Assembly (NCBI GenBank): GCA_030533445.1
Contig: CM060064.1
Location: 44,114,787-44,178,786, forward strand
Direction of reading: 5' to 3'
Origin: Cyprinodon diabolis
Lineage: Eukaryota; Chordata; Actinopteri; Cyprinodontiformes; Cyprinodontidae
DNA: 64,000 nucleotides
The number at the start of each line of letters is the position of its first letter. Within the stretch, counting starts at the first letter, position 1. The position numbers and the translations under genes are program-made. Below are positions 1-11,932 of the stretch, one piece after another. The notes beneath the pieces were generated by a model. It was not told where the DNA came from. It ran no database searches and was given only the letters and a program-made list of their open reading frames with translations.

Positions 1-813
1 TTCCCAGACTCCCTGTTCGAGCTGCTCTGCACCCTGCAGGAGGGCCGGCGGCTCAACGACCAGCGATGCTCCTTCAGGCTGGAGGGTGGGATGAGGAGAA
101 GGAGGTGCCACTCAGAACCCAACACCAGGAAACCGGCTAACAGAGGTGCGTTCATCATGAGGTTCAACTGACACTGATGGAACTCGAGCAGCTGTTTCAG
201 CCGTTTCCATGACACGACTCTGACTCATTTTAACGGGGAATAATGAAAGCTTATTGTGGTTGCATAGCCTTTATGCTTCTGTAAGTTAAACATGTTTCTG
301 CTGAAATACCTGCTGAATCTTTCCTCTCTTTTTGCTTCCCAGTTGTCTTTTCCTCAATGACTTCACTGCAGAAGGAAGAGTTTTTTGACCTGGTTGCCAC
401 GGCACAGGCCCGCCGGCTGGATGACCAGAGGGCTCAGCTGGGCATTTCTCTGCCTCCAAAGACAAAGTCCAGAAGTTTCAGAGGCAGCTTAAAGCAGCTG
501 TCTTTAATGAAAAAACCAGAACCAGCGCCTGCTCCGAAAGAGGATTTATATGATATGATCCTCACAACACAAGTGAGATTTTTTAAAAATGTTTTATTTA
601 ATGACCAGTGCTGCTGTTTTCTGAGGAATACCTTTTTTTCCCCCTAACTCCTCCCTTTGCTGTAACCCCCAGGCTCAGGGCAGGCTGGAGGACCAGCGCA
701 GCAGGGCTCCTGGCCCCATGGATGATGAAGACTTCTTCTCCCTCCTCCTAAAAGTGCAGGGGGGGCGAATGGATGAGCAGAGGACTGAACTACCACGCTT
801 GCTGAAAACCTGA
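1..813 (+). CDS. gpsm3: G-protein signalling modulator 3-like (GoLoco repeats), 3' part of gene
   Basis: Partial gene; the window opens inside an exon. Coding exons are 1-145, 343-572 and 673-813 (stop 811-813), with GT/AG borders and matching phases. Four GoLoco (GPR) motifs can be read, each ending in a D/N/E-acidic-Q-R core: LNDQR in the first exon, LDDQR in the second, LEDQR split across the last intron, and MDEQR in the last exon. In this family the motif arginine contacts GDP on G-alpha-i/o, so the product should act as a cytoplasmic guanine nucleotide dissociation inhibitor. The protein ends soon after the last motif (PRLLKT). The motif spacing and the LLLKVQGG core resemble recalled mammalian GPSM3 (about 160 aa) more than GPSM1 or GPSM2, which have long TPR N-termini; that part would lie outside the window, so GPSM1/2 is not fully excluded. 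No AATAAA is seen within 200 bases after the stop. Confidence 0.85.
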
Positions 814-1020
814 GACAATTAATAGAAACAGTTTGGCCAGCACTGAGAGCCGACAAGTATTTTAGCCTCTTTTTTTTTTTGGTTTGATTTCCTGTAAAAG
901 CAGGGCTTTCTGAACCGTTGTTCCTCCTGAATGTTAGCCAGTGTTAACCTTAAGATTGAAGCAGATTGAAGCAAAAAAAAACGCTAATGTTTGCACAGCA
1001 AAAAGCTTTTAGTCGTATTT

Positions 1021-1315
1021 CACACTGGAAAAACATCTAGAAATAAGTTAAAATTTCCTAAATTAAGTGTATTTACCCTAAATTTGAGAAGGTAAATGTG
1101 ATAGTTTGCCAATGGAATGAGTATTTTTACTCTTAGTATAAGATAATTAGATAAAATGCACTTGAAATAAGACAATGCAATTGTGTTTTCTTATTTTAAA
1201 TGTAAATTGTCTTGTTCCACTTGCAAAATGTCTCTTTTACCTCCTCGATCCAAGAACAAATGCACTTATTTTAAGAAAAAATGACTTATCTAGATTTCGA
1301 TTTTTTTCCAGTGTA
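1021..1315. mobile_element. Mariner-like MITE, copy 1
   Basis: About 295 bp with inverted ends: CACTGGAAAAA at the left and TTTTTTCCAGTG at the right, ending at a TA. It carries no coding sequence. A second copy in the same orientation lies at 1542-1838 and aligns along its whole length. TA-flanked short elements with such ends suit the Tc1/mariner group, but the left TA is degraded here. Confidence 0.65.
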
Positions 1316-1541
1316 GGGACGTTTTTGATTTAAAAAAAGAGCAGGAATCATTTACATCCTGGATCTTAAGCGTTACTTTCTAGGTTTAAGGACATACTCT
1401 TTTGGAACTTACAGATTACTTTCAGACTTTTATCAATGATTTCTCAGAACTTATGATTTTTCATTCTAAACCCCACCTGAACATTAACTTGACCACATGA
1501 TGTTCTGCAAAAACTTCCCTTAAAATTCTTTAGATGAGCCA

Positions 1542-1838
1542 TACACTGGAAAAACAATCTAGAAATAAGTAAAAAGTCCCTTAAATTAAGTATATTTAGC
1601 CTTAATTTGAGTAGGTAAATGAGATAGTTTGCCATTGGAATGAGTATTTTTTTCTCTTAAAATAAGATAATTAGATAATATGAACTTTAAATAAGACAAC
1701 GCAATTGTGTTTTCTAATTTTAAGTGTAAATTGTCCTGTTCCATTGGCAAAATGTCACTTTTACCTCCTCTATCAAGGAACAAATGCACTTAATTTAGGA
1801 AATAATTACTCATCTAGATTTCGATTTTTTCAAGTGTA
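1542..1838. mobile_element. Mariner-like MITE, copy 2
   Basis: About 297 bp, flanked by TA on both sides (CATACACTGG at left, AAGTGTAACC at right). It is a direct-orientation homologue of 1021-1315. The 226-bp spacer between the copies has no recognised content. The copies differ by scattered substitutions and small gaps, so they look like separate old insertions or an old tandem duplication. Confidence 0.65.
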
Positions 1839-2065
1839 ACCTGGTATTTTACACATAAAATCACTGTTACACGGTCTATAATTCATATTTAATCATTTTT
1901 AGGGGAGAAAATGTATAAATAGAGCTCAATCAGACCCCTATTAATGCCCTCTTTTCTGTTACACATTGGGGTAAGTATGAGAATCTGATTTGTGTTTATG
2001 TCTATTTCTGTTGTCTATATCCAAGTTTTAATGTATTTAAAGACGTAAATATGCTTAATAATTAT

Positions 2066-2438
2066 TAGTGTTGTGCCGATGCCATTTTTTGGCCCCGATA
2101 CCTAGTATTGGCTGATACTGATACCGATACCATCTGATTGAAATGGATGTGTGTGGATATATGAAGAACTGCATACTACTTGGATGTAAAATAGTTGCCA
2201 TCATGGCTTTGTCAAGCTGCTGCCTACCTTTGTGAAGCAGGAAAAAGACGAATACAAAGTGAATCCAGTAGAACTTTTTATTGCCTACCTGGAATGGGTG
2301 ACAATAGTTGAATAAACTTTTTAGCTCTCAAAATTTTATCGATGCCCTATTTGATGGTACTCACCGATTCCGATGCCACCATTCTAGTGCTGGAACGGCG
2401 CTCCGTCCAATACTGGTATCGCTATCGGTGCAACACTA
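2066..2438. mobile_element. hAT MITE with 8-bp target duplication
   Basis: 373 bp bounded by TAGTGTTG and CAACACTA and flanked on both sides by the perfect 8-bp direct repeat ATAATTAT (2058-2065 and 2439-2446). The termini and the 8-bp duplication are diagnostic of hAT transposons. The interior holds CGATACC-type subterminal repeats and no transposase. Confidence 0.85.
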
Positions 2439-2446
2439 ATAATTAT

Positions 2447-3649
2447 CCTTTATTATTTCTTAGTTTAATTTCTACAGAGGATCTCAATACTTTTTGATTC
2501 CTGACCACAACTTTTGGAAATGACTCTTTAAGGGACTTCCAGTATATATCAAATACCATCATCTACTAACCAAGTACCAGATTGCAAGACTATTAATCAG
2601 AACAGTCCATGAAAGTTTCATCTTGCCTAAATGTTGTTCCTGAAAGTACATTTTGGAAAATAACTTGAAATATTCAGAACTCACCAGGTTACATGTCACC
2701 TAATAAAAAAGCTAGATCACTGAAAGCTGCCAATTAACTCCTGAAAGTTGTTACTAAATTTATGAATGTAAACCGTGATTAATATGAAAGAAGTCTTTCA
2801 GTTTTAGTCAGTAATATTTTCTACTGATCCTCTCAGGTCCTAAAATGTGCCTTTATTTTCTGGAAGGACACTGATGTGTTTGAGGTAGAGGAATCCATAA
2901 ATTTCTTCAAAAAAATAATCAAAGTCTTCTTTAAGTTCCAGTAATTTGACCTCCGAGTCCCAGATCTACTCCTAGATTTACTTTGTCCCCAAAGGTAACT
3001 TTAATGCAGGTTCTGGGGTCACTGTAGTTCCTGTAAGTTCTAGAAAGTAAGAGTTCTTGAAATAAACCTTTATACTGGAAGAAGTAATGTGCGTTCAAGA
3101 GAGTCACATCTGATTTCAAGAAAATAGTGTTTTGTTTTAAGTATTTGAAAAAGGTTCAAGGACTGTTAGGGTTTTTATCATGTATTGTAACCAGAAATGT
3201 TTACCTTTTCTGTTGTTTTTTTCCTCTTTTTTTCTTGCAAATGTGATGAGTTGATGAGCTTTTTTGAAAGATGAGGAGACGTCCAGTGGATCTCGTTCAT
3301 TAGTGTTTGTACAGTGATCAAATATGGTAAAACCGATGAGGTGATACTAAAAGCCACGCAAAGCTTTAAGTGGTAAATGAAAGTTCTCTTCCAGAATAAA
3401 TCAAATACATCATGAGCCACTTAGATTTGTCAAGTTGTGAAATTATTTAGTCAGGAATAATGAATAAAAACTACTCATGAAGAAGATAGCTGTTATGTTT
3501 ATTTAAATGAATAAATGAATATGAGTTCAAGCATCATTGTCAAAGATTTAAAAGTCACATGTCACATGATTTCAGCAGTGGGTAGTTTCTTAAGTAGCAC
3601 TGATGGGCCGCAATAGGAACAAAACATAAAAAAAGCAGTGCATTGTGGG
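2447..3649. other. Intergenic, nothing recognised
   Basis: AT-rich sequence between two hAT MITEs. Only short uninterrupted frames occur, without splice context or recognisable protein similarity. Confidence 0.6.
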
Positions 3650-4030
3650 TAGGGCTGCAACTAACGATTATTTTCCTTATCGTTTAATCAGTCGATTATT
3701 TTTTCAATGAAATTATTAATAATCAAATAGCAAAAGGTTTCTTAAAGTAAAGTTTTTACAGAATGAAATCAGGTGAAACTACAACTTTTCCACTGGTGGA
3801 GTTCTGGATAGAGCACAGTGACAGACGAAAAAAGGCTTTTTTTGTATCTTAAATCTTAAAACATTTGAATATTCTTTTCTTAATTTTTTTTATTTACTTT
3901 ATTTTGGTATAATTACCATGCTAAGTGGGTTCCTCTGTCAGCAAAAGGCTTGTTTTAGTCTGTATTCTCCATTTAACAATTAACCGCTTATGTCATTAAT
4001 CGATTAATCCCGATTAACGTTTCTGTCCTA
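3650..4030. mobile_element. hAT MITE
   Basis: 381 bp with ends TAGGGCTGCAACTAACG and the complement of CGTTTCTGTCCTA. The flanks ATTGTGGG (3642-3649) and GTTGTGGG (4031-4038) agree at 7 of 8 positions, as expected of a slightly decayed hAT target duplication. There is no coding sequence. Confidence 0.8.
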
Positions 4031-4470
4031 GTTGTGGGAAATCATGTTTGAAACCGATAGATGCTGCCTATTTGACATGAGTAACTAGCCCTGTACCAAT
4101 AGGACTATTTTCTCGGATTACCGCAGAAAAAATTGCAATGAATAATAATATTATCACTTGGTGTGCATCCAAAATGCTCCCATACCGGAGTTGCCGCATT
4201 TAATGTTCAAACCAATTCCAACTGTTTTTCCCAAATATCAGCATTTCTCTGCATCACTGCTTCTCAGCCGCTCATGCTACACTCGCTACGCTAATGAAAC
4301 GTTGGTTGGAAATTGGCACACAAGACTTTAAGTAGAAAGAAACACGAGAAAAACAAGCAACCATATAACTTTCAATTATTCAGCTCATTTAAATTTGTCA
4401 TGAAATTAATTTCTATTATTTATTTATTGTTTGAAAGGCCTACAAGTCCCCCATGTTTTATCCTTGAGAG

Positions 4471-4696
4471 TAGGGGTGCACCGATTGATTTTGGAAGATC
4501 AGTGATCCGCCGGTACTTGGACGTGAAAGCGATCTTTTCAAACCAATTTTATATATATATACATATATCTTATAAAAACTGACAGTATCATTTATGAGAA
4601 AAATTTGTATCAGTTAAACTCAGAATCTGCATGCCTGGCTCTCTAAAGATCGATGATCGTGTGATCGGCCAGAAACCTGCAATCGGTGCACCCCTG
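4471..4696. mobile_element. Short hAT-like MITE
   Basis: 226 bp with inverted ends TAGGGGTGCACCGATT and AATCGGTGCACCCCTG. Candidate 8-bp duplications CTTGAGAG and CTTGAAAT match at 6 of 8, so the copy is old or the boundary is off by a base. The interior is AT-rich, with a short TA run near 4546-4570. Confidence 0.7.
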
Positions 4697-5984
4697 CTTG
4701 AAATTAATCATCTAAATTATGAAATTTTCTTTAATTCTGACAGGAAAATGTTTTTTTTTTAGTTCATATACTTTGTGAAATTCTCTTTTTTTATATAATG
4801 TGCTTTTTTTTGGTAGATTCTTATTCAAAACATCTAAGAAACCACCTCTGTTTATCACCAAAGGTCATTCTCCTGGGATAGGAACATTTCCTGGAACCTG
4901 GGATATCTTTTGAAAACAAAAGGCTACACATGAATTTAACCGTCTACGGTAAAACAAGAGGACTAATGAAGTTCTTCTGACTGATCATATAGGGCACAGA
5001 TAAGGATGTAAATGTTTAACAGTTAAGCGGGACACTTATAGGCGCTATCTGTGATCAACTTCCTGAATTTTGAAGTTTATGCTTCTTTATCATTACAGAA
5101 GCAAATGTCAGACATTGCATTTCTAATATCGAAGCAAATACTGTTTTTCTGTTTGTCTGTCAAAAATATTAGATGCAGTTGAAAAATTATTGCATATCTG
5201 TAAAGTAAGGTTTATTGTTGTTCTTCAAAGTACATATTTGTTTAGTAACCAATAATCTTATTAAGCTACTTTTAGTATTTAGTCATAAACAGAGCCTGGT
5301 TGTGCCTCGTCATAAACTGAACTGTTTGAGGCATAACATGCTTTCCGTAATGCATGCAGGCCAAAACGAAGGCCGTCTCCTGTCAGCACGCACTGCGGCT
5401 CGGGTAGAAACCGTTGACTTCGTCTGCTCTGCGGCCTTTCGGCTCAGAGGAAACCTGTCTGAGGAAGCAGTCACCCGCCTACGCAGGCAATAGCGGGAGG
5501 TCAGAGGTGACGAGAGGATGCCGTGTCACTTCCCCAAACAGAGGAGAATTAGCCAATGACATTAGCTCGCTGACCAACACCTGCACTGCACACTGTGGGG
5601 GAGGAGAAGAAAGTATGCAACAAATGTGAAGCTGCATATTTCAGCAAATGTTATGAAACAGGAAATGCTCAGGCTGATTAAGTTCCACTTTTAAGATGAA
5701 TGTGCTTTTTTTTTCTCTCAAGAGCTGGGTGATATATTCAGCCAGATTGTTCCTCATCAGAAGGATTAAAGGTCACATGTTACAAAAAGAATCTGTGTTT
5801 TATTTATCTTTATCATAAACGATGAGCAGATCAACACTAAAAGCTGTATTTCTGATCACATCCCTTTCACCTGATGGGACACATATAATTAACACCAAAT
5901 AAGTTCTATACCCATGGCACATTCTGTTTAAAATATTTAAAAATTTACCAGAAGGCTTTTTTGACCATTAAGTAACATGACCAT
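4697..5984. other. Intergenic; GC-richer patch near 5360-5620
   Basis: Mostly AT-rich. A GC-richer patch at about 5360-5620 has overlapping open frames of up to about 90 codons but no recognisable domain and no convincing exon borders. It could be an old exon, a regulatory element or a repeat fragment; the sequence does not decide. Confidence 0.4.
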
Positions 5985-6160
5985 TTTGGAGCCAAAATCC
6001 AGATAAGAATCTGATAGAGAATCTGTGGAGGGATCTATAAATTAGAGTGACAGCAAGAGGGCTTTTCGACCATAAAGACATTAAGCATATTACCATAGAT
6101 AAGTCATCAAATTACCAGTGTATACATGCAGCCATCGAAACTAATCATTAGACCATCCTT
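5985..6160 (+). mobile_element. Decayed DNA-transposon remnant (Tc1-like end of transposase)
   Basis: Reading through stops and frameshifts, the segment near 5990-6060 resembles the ENLWRDL-type motif of the C-terminal third of Tc1/mariner transposases. Several in-frame stops are present. No terminal repeats were found, so the family is uncertain. Confidence 0.4.
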
Positions 6161-6669
6161 GTTTAAAAACAAAATAAAGGTTAGGCAATCAATAACCAAC
6201 TTCCGGTGTATTATGCAACTAAAACAGAAAAGAAAATAGAATGGCTACAAACCTAAGCATAGCTATGTAAGAGCATGAATATGGAGCAAAAGAAAAACAT
6301 TTATTGGCATAACGTTTTATCTGGTCCTTATTTCACAAAGCATGGTTAGCAGTTCTAGGGTTATGTATTTAGTTATGTTGCACAAAATCACATTCAATGC
6401 ACAGACAGAAGTTAAATGGGAACATAATTTAAAAAAATAGCAGAAAATATTTTTAATATTATTAAAAATAATATTATTCATATAAAAAATGTTCTGTTGT
6501 TTAACAAACTTTCTTCAAATTACATGCTTTGCTCTGACTTTAGTGGCAAACTGAATCTATGTCTAATTTTTCTATCTATAATTTTTTTTACATCTATCCT
6601 ACATCCTATATCTATACATGCATGTTCTATCTATTTCTAAATCTTACACTTTCATCTAAATCTATATAA

Positions 6670-6671
<2 letters not shown>

Positions 6672-6745
<74 letters not shown>
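6672..6745. repeat. (TA)n microsatellite
   Basis: About 37 uninterrupted TA dinucleotides, preceded by imperfect CTATCTAT-type sequence from about 6570. Such tracts are length-polymorphic and can extrude as cruciforms. Confidence 0.97.
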
Positions 6746-6747
<2 letters not shown>

Positions 6748-7299
6748 CCAATTTTAACCTGGCCCTTTAACAGCTCAGTCTGTGGTCCCACCCCCAAGGT
6801 ATAGGAACCAATCAGGAGAGGAGGCCACCTTTCCTTTTAATCCCTTATGGCCTGTGGGTGTGGCCACAAACTGAGGGTTAGAGGCTTCTGTTCTGATGTT
6901 GCCATGGTGATTCTCAGTTCTATGGTCCAGGGGATTCTTATAGTTTATGCTAAATTCAGAGTTGATGAGATGCCGAGTTACCGTCTGTCATGGAAAACTC
7001 TGAGTAGTGAAGAAAGGAGAAGAACTACTAAAAAGTAGTGCTTTGTACTCTGGGTGGGACAGCAGTTCTTTCTAAAATGGAGTTGGTGACAATCCAAGTA
7101 ATCTATACATGGAAAGATACCAAAACAAACAGGCTCCGGATTGAAGCTATATGTGCATAATGTGAAATACCAGAGGCAGAAAGTATCAAACATGCTCACT
7201 GATAACAATTAAATTCTTTGTAAAAAAAAAAAAGCCTTTGTTGGGAATGACAGCTTCAAGACATGTTGGAAGCATTTATGTCATATTGACGATAAATGT
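6746..7299. other. Intergenic, possible SINE body
   Basis: A CCAAT-containing stretch near 6800 and non-descript sequence lead into a SINE-like tail. No gene is seen. Confidence 0.35.
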
Positions 7300-7360
7300 A
7301 ACATTGTGTCTAGTTTGTAAGTCGCTTTGGATAAAAGCATCTGAATGAATGAATAAACAT
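7300..7360 (+). repeat. SINE/LINE-type 3' tail
   Basis: The block GTCGCTTTGGATAAAAGC at about 7321-7338, followed by GAATGAATGAATAAA, is the widespread 3' tail of fish SINEs and their partner LINEs. The 5' boundary is not visible. Confidence 0.5.
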
Positions 7361-8483
7361 AAACATATGCGGGGTGGTGATGTGTGGTGGTGGGGGGTGT
7401 GGGCATTGGCTAAGGGAGGAGTGGCTAAAGTGCCGTTTACAGCCACATGTGGCTTTTCCCTCCATCATTTACAGCTTATAGTGACTTTATTGGTCTGTAG
7501 AGAATCTCATTTAACTCCTTTATATAGAACAATTTTCTATCTAGAAAAATATAAATTCCACCTCCATTTGACACAGATCTAAGTTCAATCTCCCTAAAGT
7601 TACTTCAGTCAAACCACTAACCCCGGTTCCAGGAGAGGAATTCAACTATTTAATCCTGTTTACTGTATTTACTTATGGTAAAACGTAGACATATGTGTAT
7701 CCAGAATAATATAAATGTTCACAAACTACAATAAACACAGTTAAAACTGTAAGCAGGGGAATCTGAAAGCAAACAAAGTCCAGAAATGCCCTGACTCTAT
7801 ATCTAGTTCACAGTTGACCGCCTCATGGTTGTCGTAACTCCACCAGCATCTCAGCTGATTCCAATAAGCTGATAGAAAGAGAAAGCATCAGTTTTATCCA
7901 AATGTACCGAGATCTACTAATGAAGCAACTAAAGAAGACTTAAAAAGTAATCGCACCCGAAGAACATCATGTTAAAGCTTTCTTACCTCTTTACCCTACA
8001 TTTTAAATCTTGACACATCCCCTCCACACAATTGCTGTGATGCTCATGTTAAAAATGCCTCCTGTATGGAGAACTCAGTGGCATGCATTAATCAGGTGGG
8101 ATTTTGGCTCATTTTTCACAAACAGCTTTTAAATCTTGTAGTTTGATTGGGCCTAGTCTGTGAATTCTGATACGATATTCAATTGGATTCAGATCAGATG
8201 ATTGGGTTGGACCATTCTAGCAGCTTTCCTTCTTTTCTCTGAGGTTAGCTTTGAGTTTCCTTGGCTTTGTGTTTGGATTATTATCTCACTGAAATGTCCT
8301 ATATACAGATGCTGCACCGGTCTGTTATGGTGAAGAGAGAACTGAGCGAAAGGAACCAGAATGCTGCAAAATAGCATGTCTGCATCATTTCTCTCCGAGG
8401 ATTACAGGAGAACCTCGGATTGATGACGCACCCATAGCCTCACAACTAATATGGATACAGATCCAGGCTAAGCTTAGACTTTG
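7361..8483. other. Intergenic, possible old transposon sequence
   Basis: No gene. The stretch 8090-8400 has the look of a fish interspersed repeat, but no ends or frame are preserved. Confidence 0.4.
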
Positions 8484-9240
8484 ACAACTTTTATTGTGAT
8501 TTTGTAAACACAGTGTATACAAATGAAATTTCGTTTTGTAACGCTTTCAGACAGTGAATGAGCAGCAGCTTAGAAGGAAAATTAACGTTTCCATTCCTTT
8601 AAGTGCAGCAGTGATCAAATGCAACAGTTTGGGAGAAAAATATGGTGCAGAAGATTTGATATGTAAGTTCAGAGCATTTAAAGGAAAATATAACTGGTGC
8701 AAATATGCAATATTTTGGTTTGGTGTTATCAGTGTGATGCAGAGTCTGTGACTAGAGTTTTTTGTACAGTTCAGCTGTCTGATGGCGGGGCTGTTGCAGA
8801 ATCTAAAGGTCCTGCATTGAATGCTGCAAAGCCTCTTCCCAGAGGGCAGCAGGGAGAACAGTCCATGGTGGGGATGTGAGGGGTAGCTGATGTTACGGGC
8901 TCAGGACACCCAGCGCTGGGATGAAATGTCTTTAATGGAGTAAAGAGGAGCCCTGATGATCCTCTCTACTGTTCTCACCACTCTCCTCACTTTCTTCCAG
9001 ACTGAGGCGCTGCAGCCCCCACACCACACAGTGAGACAGCTGGTCAGAACGCTCTCTATGGTGCTTCTGTAAAAGGTGGGGAGGATGGGTGGAGGCAGGT
9101 GGGCTCTCTTCATCCACTGCAGGAACTACATGTACTTCTGTGGCCTTTTGACCAGTGAGGTGGTGTTTACAGTCCAGGAGAGGTTGTCTGTGAAGCTTGG
9201 CTGAACTTTGGGGACGCCTCAGGTTAAAAAAAAGAGATCA
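8484..9240 (-). mobile_element. 5'-truncated LINE: RT C-terminus and 3' UTR
   Basis: Read on the minus strand, 9117-8901 encodes the C-terminal end of a non-LTR retrotransposon reverse transcriptase in overlapping frames. It includes FYRSTIESVLTSCLTVW and a VVRTVERII segment, typical of CR1/L2-type elements. It is followed by a 3' UTR ending in the CGAAATTTCATTTG and CACAATAAAAGTTG region near 8484-8540. A similar tail recurs at 53005-53075. The copy is frameshifted and inactive. Confidence 0.7.
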
Positions 9241-10076
9241 ACAGAGGTTACAGGTCTGGCAATGTAAGGGAAAGCTCTTACAACTACACCATTTTTTAGA
9301 TGATTTCTGATCATTTAATGTGTTTCACTGTTAAGCAAGCAAACCAACAGAAACTGATGTGATTGTTAACCTGATGCATGTTCTGAGCTGTTGTTTATTA
9401 CGTTTAGATTAACTTTATTCCAGTAAGAGTTAACACTAATATGACGCTAACCCAAACGTAGCAAACATTAGCAGAAGATTAATCAATTACTAATTTAGGT
9501 TACTGATTTCTGATTTAGGCAAATTGCTTCATAAAATATTTTACCAAATATTATTATTCAGCTATTGTATTTGCATTGAAAACTGGTTTGAACGGTTAAA
9601 CGGTTTAAAAGATATTTTGACACATTCTAAAATCTTCGAGATGAGTGTTGATCCTCAAACATAAAATCTATGATGAAGTGTGATATCATCCCTTTATTGT
9701 TTGTGGTTTTCAACCACATTCATATTCTTGTGTTTACATAGCAGCTACAGATGAAGTTCAGTAATTAAGTTAAGAGTACACAATTGAAATATGTTAACCG
9801 GGAGTTGAGCGATTTAAAAAAAATAAATTCTCAAAAAAATTTGTTCTCAAATCATAGTGATTTGTTGTCCTAACACACAGTCAGTTGAGTGAGTGTTTAC
9901 AGAAAAAACAAATGGTGAAAGTTATTTCACTAAGTAACATAGATACAATGGCATTTAATTGCATAACATGTATTTATTTTAATCTATGTCTTATAATATA
10001 ATGGTAGTAATGACAAAACCTCAGGTAATATAGACAAACCAGAGAAAAACATGTATTAGACTGTTGTACAATTACA
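9241..10076. other. Intergenic, nothing recognised
   Basis: AT-rich sequence with no credible exon or transposon end. Confidence 0.6.
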
Positions 10077-11890
10077 GTGCTACAGGCAGCAGCTTCGTAT
10101 GTTATCATCCCATTAAAAGGCCATTATAAGTGGTTATTAGTCCCCAAGCTTCTTGGTGTCTATTTGGATGATAAACTGTCTTGGTCAAGACACACTGAAG
10201 CTGTTGTAAAGAACATGGGCAGAGCTTTAGCTATATTTAGAAGATGTAGCAAATTTTTGCCAGCTGATTTGACTAAGCTTATAGTAAGAACATTAATATT
10301 TTCTCTACTTGACTACTGTCAAGTAATATGGTCAAATGCAAAAAGAAAAGATTTAGAGAAACTTCAAATAACGCAGAATAAAGCTGCCCGTGTAGCATTA
10401 AATTGTCATGAACCGAGAACAGATGGACCCAGTATTCAAGGAGAGACAGTCAGTAGGAAAGTTCAAAACATTTATTAAATAATAAAACCAAACTAAAGCT
10501 GAGCTGTGGCTCGCGGACACTGCAGGCAGGGGGGCGGGCACCGCCAAATCTCAGACACTCTGTAGTGGGAGAAACACAGGTAAGTGACCATGATCATCTG
10601 ACAGAAGATTATCTGAGTTGGTCACTTACCTGGTTTAACAGTCCAGACCAAGAATGTCCCCAGTGCTGCAGTCCCAGAGGTCATGCTGGAAGCTGATCTT
10701 GGTCAGGGATCCAGAACAGACAGGAACAGACAGAACAGGCAGGATCCAGATCAGGCAGGAACAGAAACAGGTGGCAGGATCCAGACTTCCAGGCATCCAC
10801 AGGCTCCCAGGAGGGTTCAGAGTCTGACTGGGACCAGAAGCATGACCAGGTGGTCACGCACAGGAGCAGACAGGATCAGGTGCAGACAGGCAGGCTCAGT
10901 GGAAGAGGGTAGCTGAGACAGGACGTGGAACCGGAACTTGATGCAGGACTTTAAACTGGTCTCCTCCCTGGAGCCAGGCTTATTGGATAAAAACTGAGCC
11001 TCCCCACATATTGAGCCAAAAACCCAGAGGACTCCGTGGGGGAGGAACAGTGTACAATCAGAGGACGCGACAAACACTAAAACCCTCTTTCCACTGGCTG
11101 CTAGGATCCAGGACACGAACCAAGGAACAAAACTAACAGACAGGCTAACAGAAAGACAAGAAATGATCTGGCAGTGAAAGCTCAGGGAAAACTGAATTTA
11201 AACCAGAGGAAACAGGTGAGGGAAATAAATTGGAATTGAGGCAGGGAGGGAAAATGGCAGGTGAGAGGAATTACTAATTAAGGGAGAGCAAACAGGCTAG
11301 ATCATGACATAAATTGTTCTTACAGGACCAGTAACCTGGCTAAAGGTTCATGACAGGGCACTAGCTTCGCTATTATTGTCAACGAGGAAAATCTTAAAAC
11401 TCCAGAGTCCACTGTTTCTCTTTGTTCAGTTTAAAAATAATTTGGACTCTCATGGTTATTCCACGAGACATGCAGCTGAAGGACGATTTGTAATTTCTAC
11501 GGCAAAAACTAATTTTCTCAAATGCACCTTTACTTACAGAGCAATGAAAGAATGGAACTCATTGCCATTAATTCTCATAAAAATTGTACATAAATCTGCT
11601 TTTAAAATGCAACTTAAGAAGTTCTTAGGAGCAACTTATCTATAAATGAAATGGTTTCATATTCTAATTTATTGTAACTTATTCATAAAATGTTAAAATT
11701 TTTAATTGTAACTTTCCCCTTTTCTATGAATGTTCAGTCTTATTGATATGTATATAAGATTTGTCATCTGTCAAACATGTTTATGAGTTTACATTGTATA
11801 CTGTATTTTAATGATGTGGATCCCAGGAAGAGTAGCTGGGTATAAAGCACAGCTAATGGGGATCCTAATAATAAATAAACAAATAAAAAA
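10077..11890 (+). pseudogene. LINE (L2/Rex1-like) RT C-terminus, split by an insertion
   Basis: Plus-strand remnant of a non-LTR retrotransposon. The first part (10140-10403) reads LGVYLDDKLSW, then a LLDYCQVIW segment and KLQITQNKAARVAL. The second part (11310-11645) carries NCSYRTSNLAK, then after a one-base frameshift HGYSTRHAAEGRF and YRAMKEWNSLP. The 3' UTR ends with GGGGATCCTAATAATAAATA repeats near 11850-11890. A 906-bp element at 10404-11309 interrupts it inside the coding region. It is 5'-truncated and not functional. Confidence 0.8.
10404..11309. mobile_element. TG...CA element inserted in the LINE (LTR-like, 5-bp duplication)
   Basis: 906 bp beginning TGTCATG and ending CATGACA, flanked by the 5-bp direct repeat TAAAT (10399-10403 and 11310-11314). 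TG/CA ends with a 5-bp duplication are typical of LTRs, so this may be a solo LTR or a short LTR-derived element. The interior is GC-richer than its surroundings, with repeated CAGGATC/CAGACAGG motifs at 10690-10880. It shares its terminal architecture with 22841-23277. Confidence 0.65.
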
Positions 11891-11932
11891 ATAGAATGGC
11901 TTCATATTGTGCCTCCTATATAGGCTCAGTTG

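Noticed and set aside
5215..5629. Overlapping open frames in a GC-richer intergenic patch
   Set aside because: No similarity to a known family and no exon borders or neighbouring exons were found.
8932..9117. Second minus-strand frame MDEESPPASTHPP
   Set aside because: It overlaps the LINE RT frame in another phase; only the FYRSTIESVLTSCLTVW frame resembles a protein.
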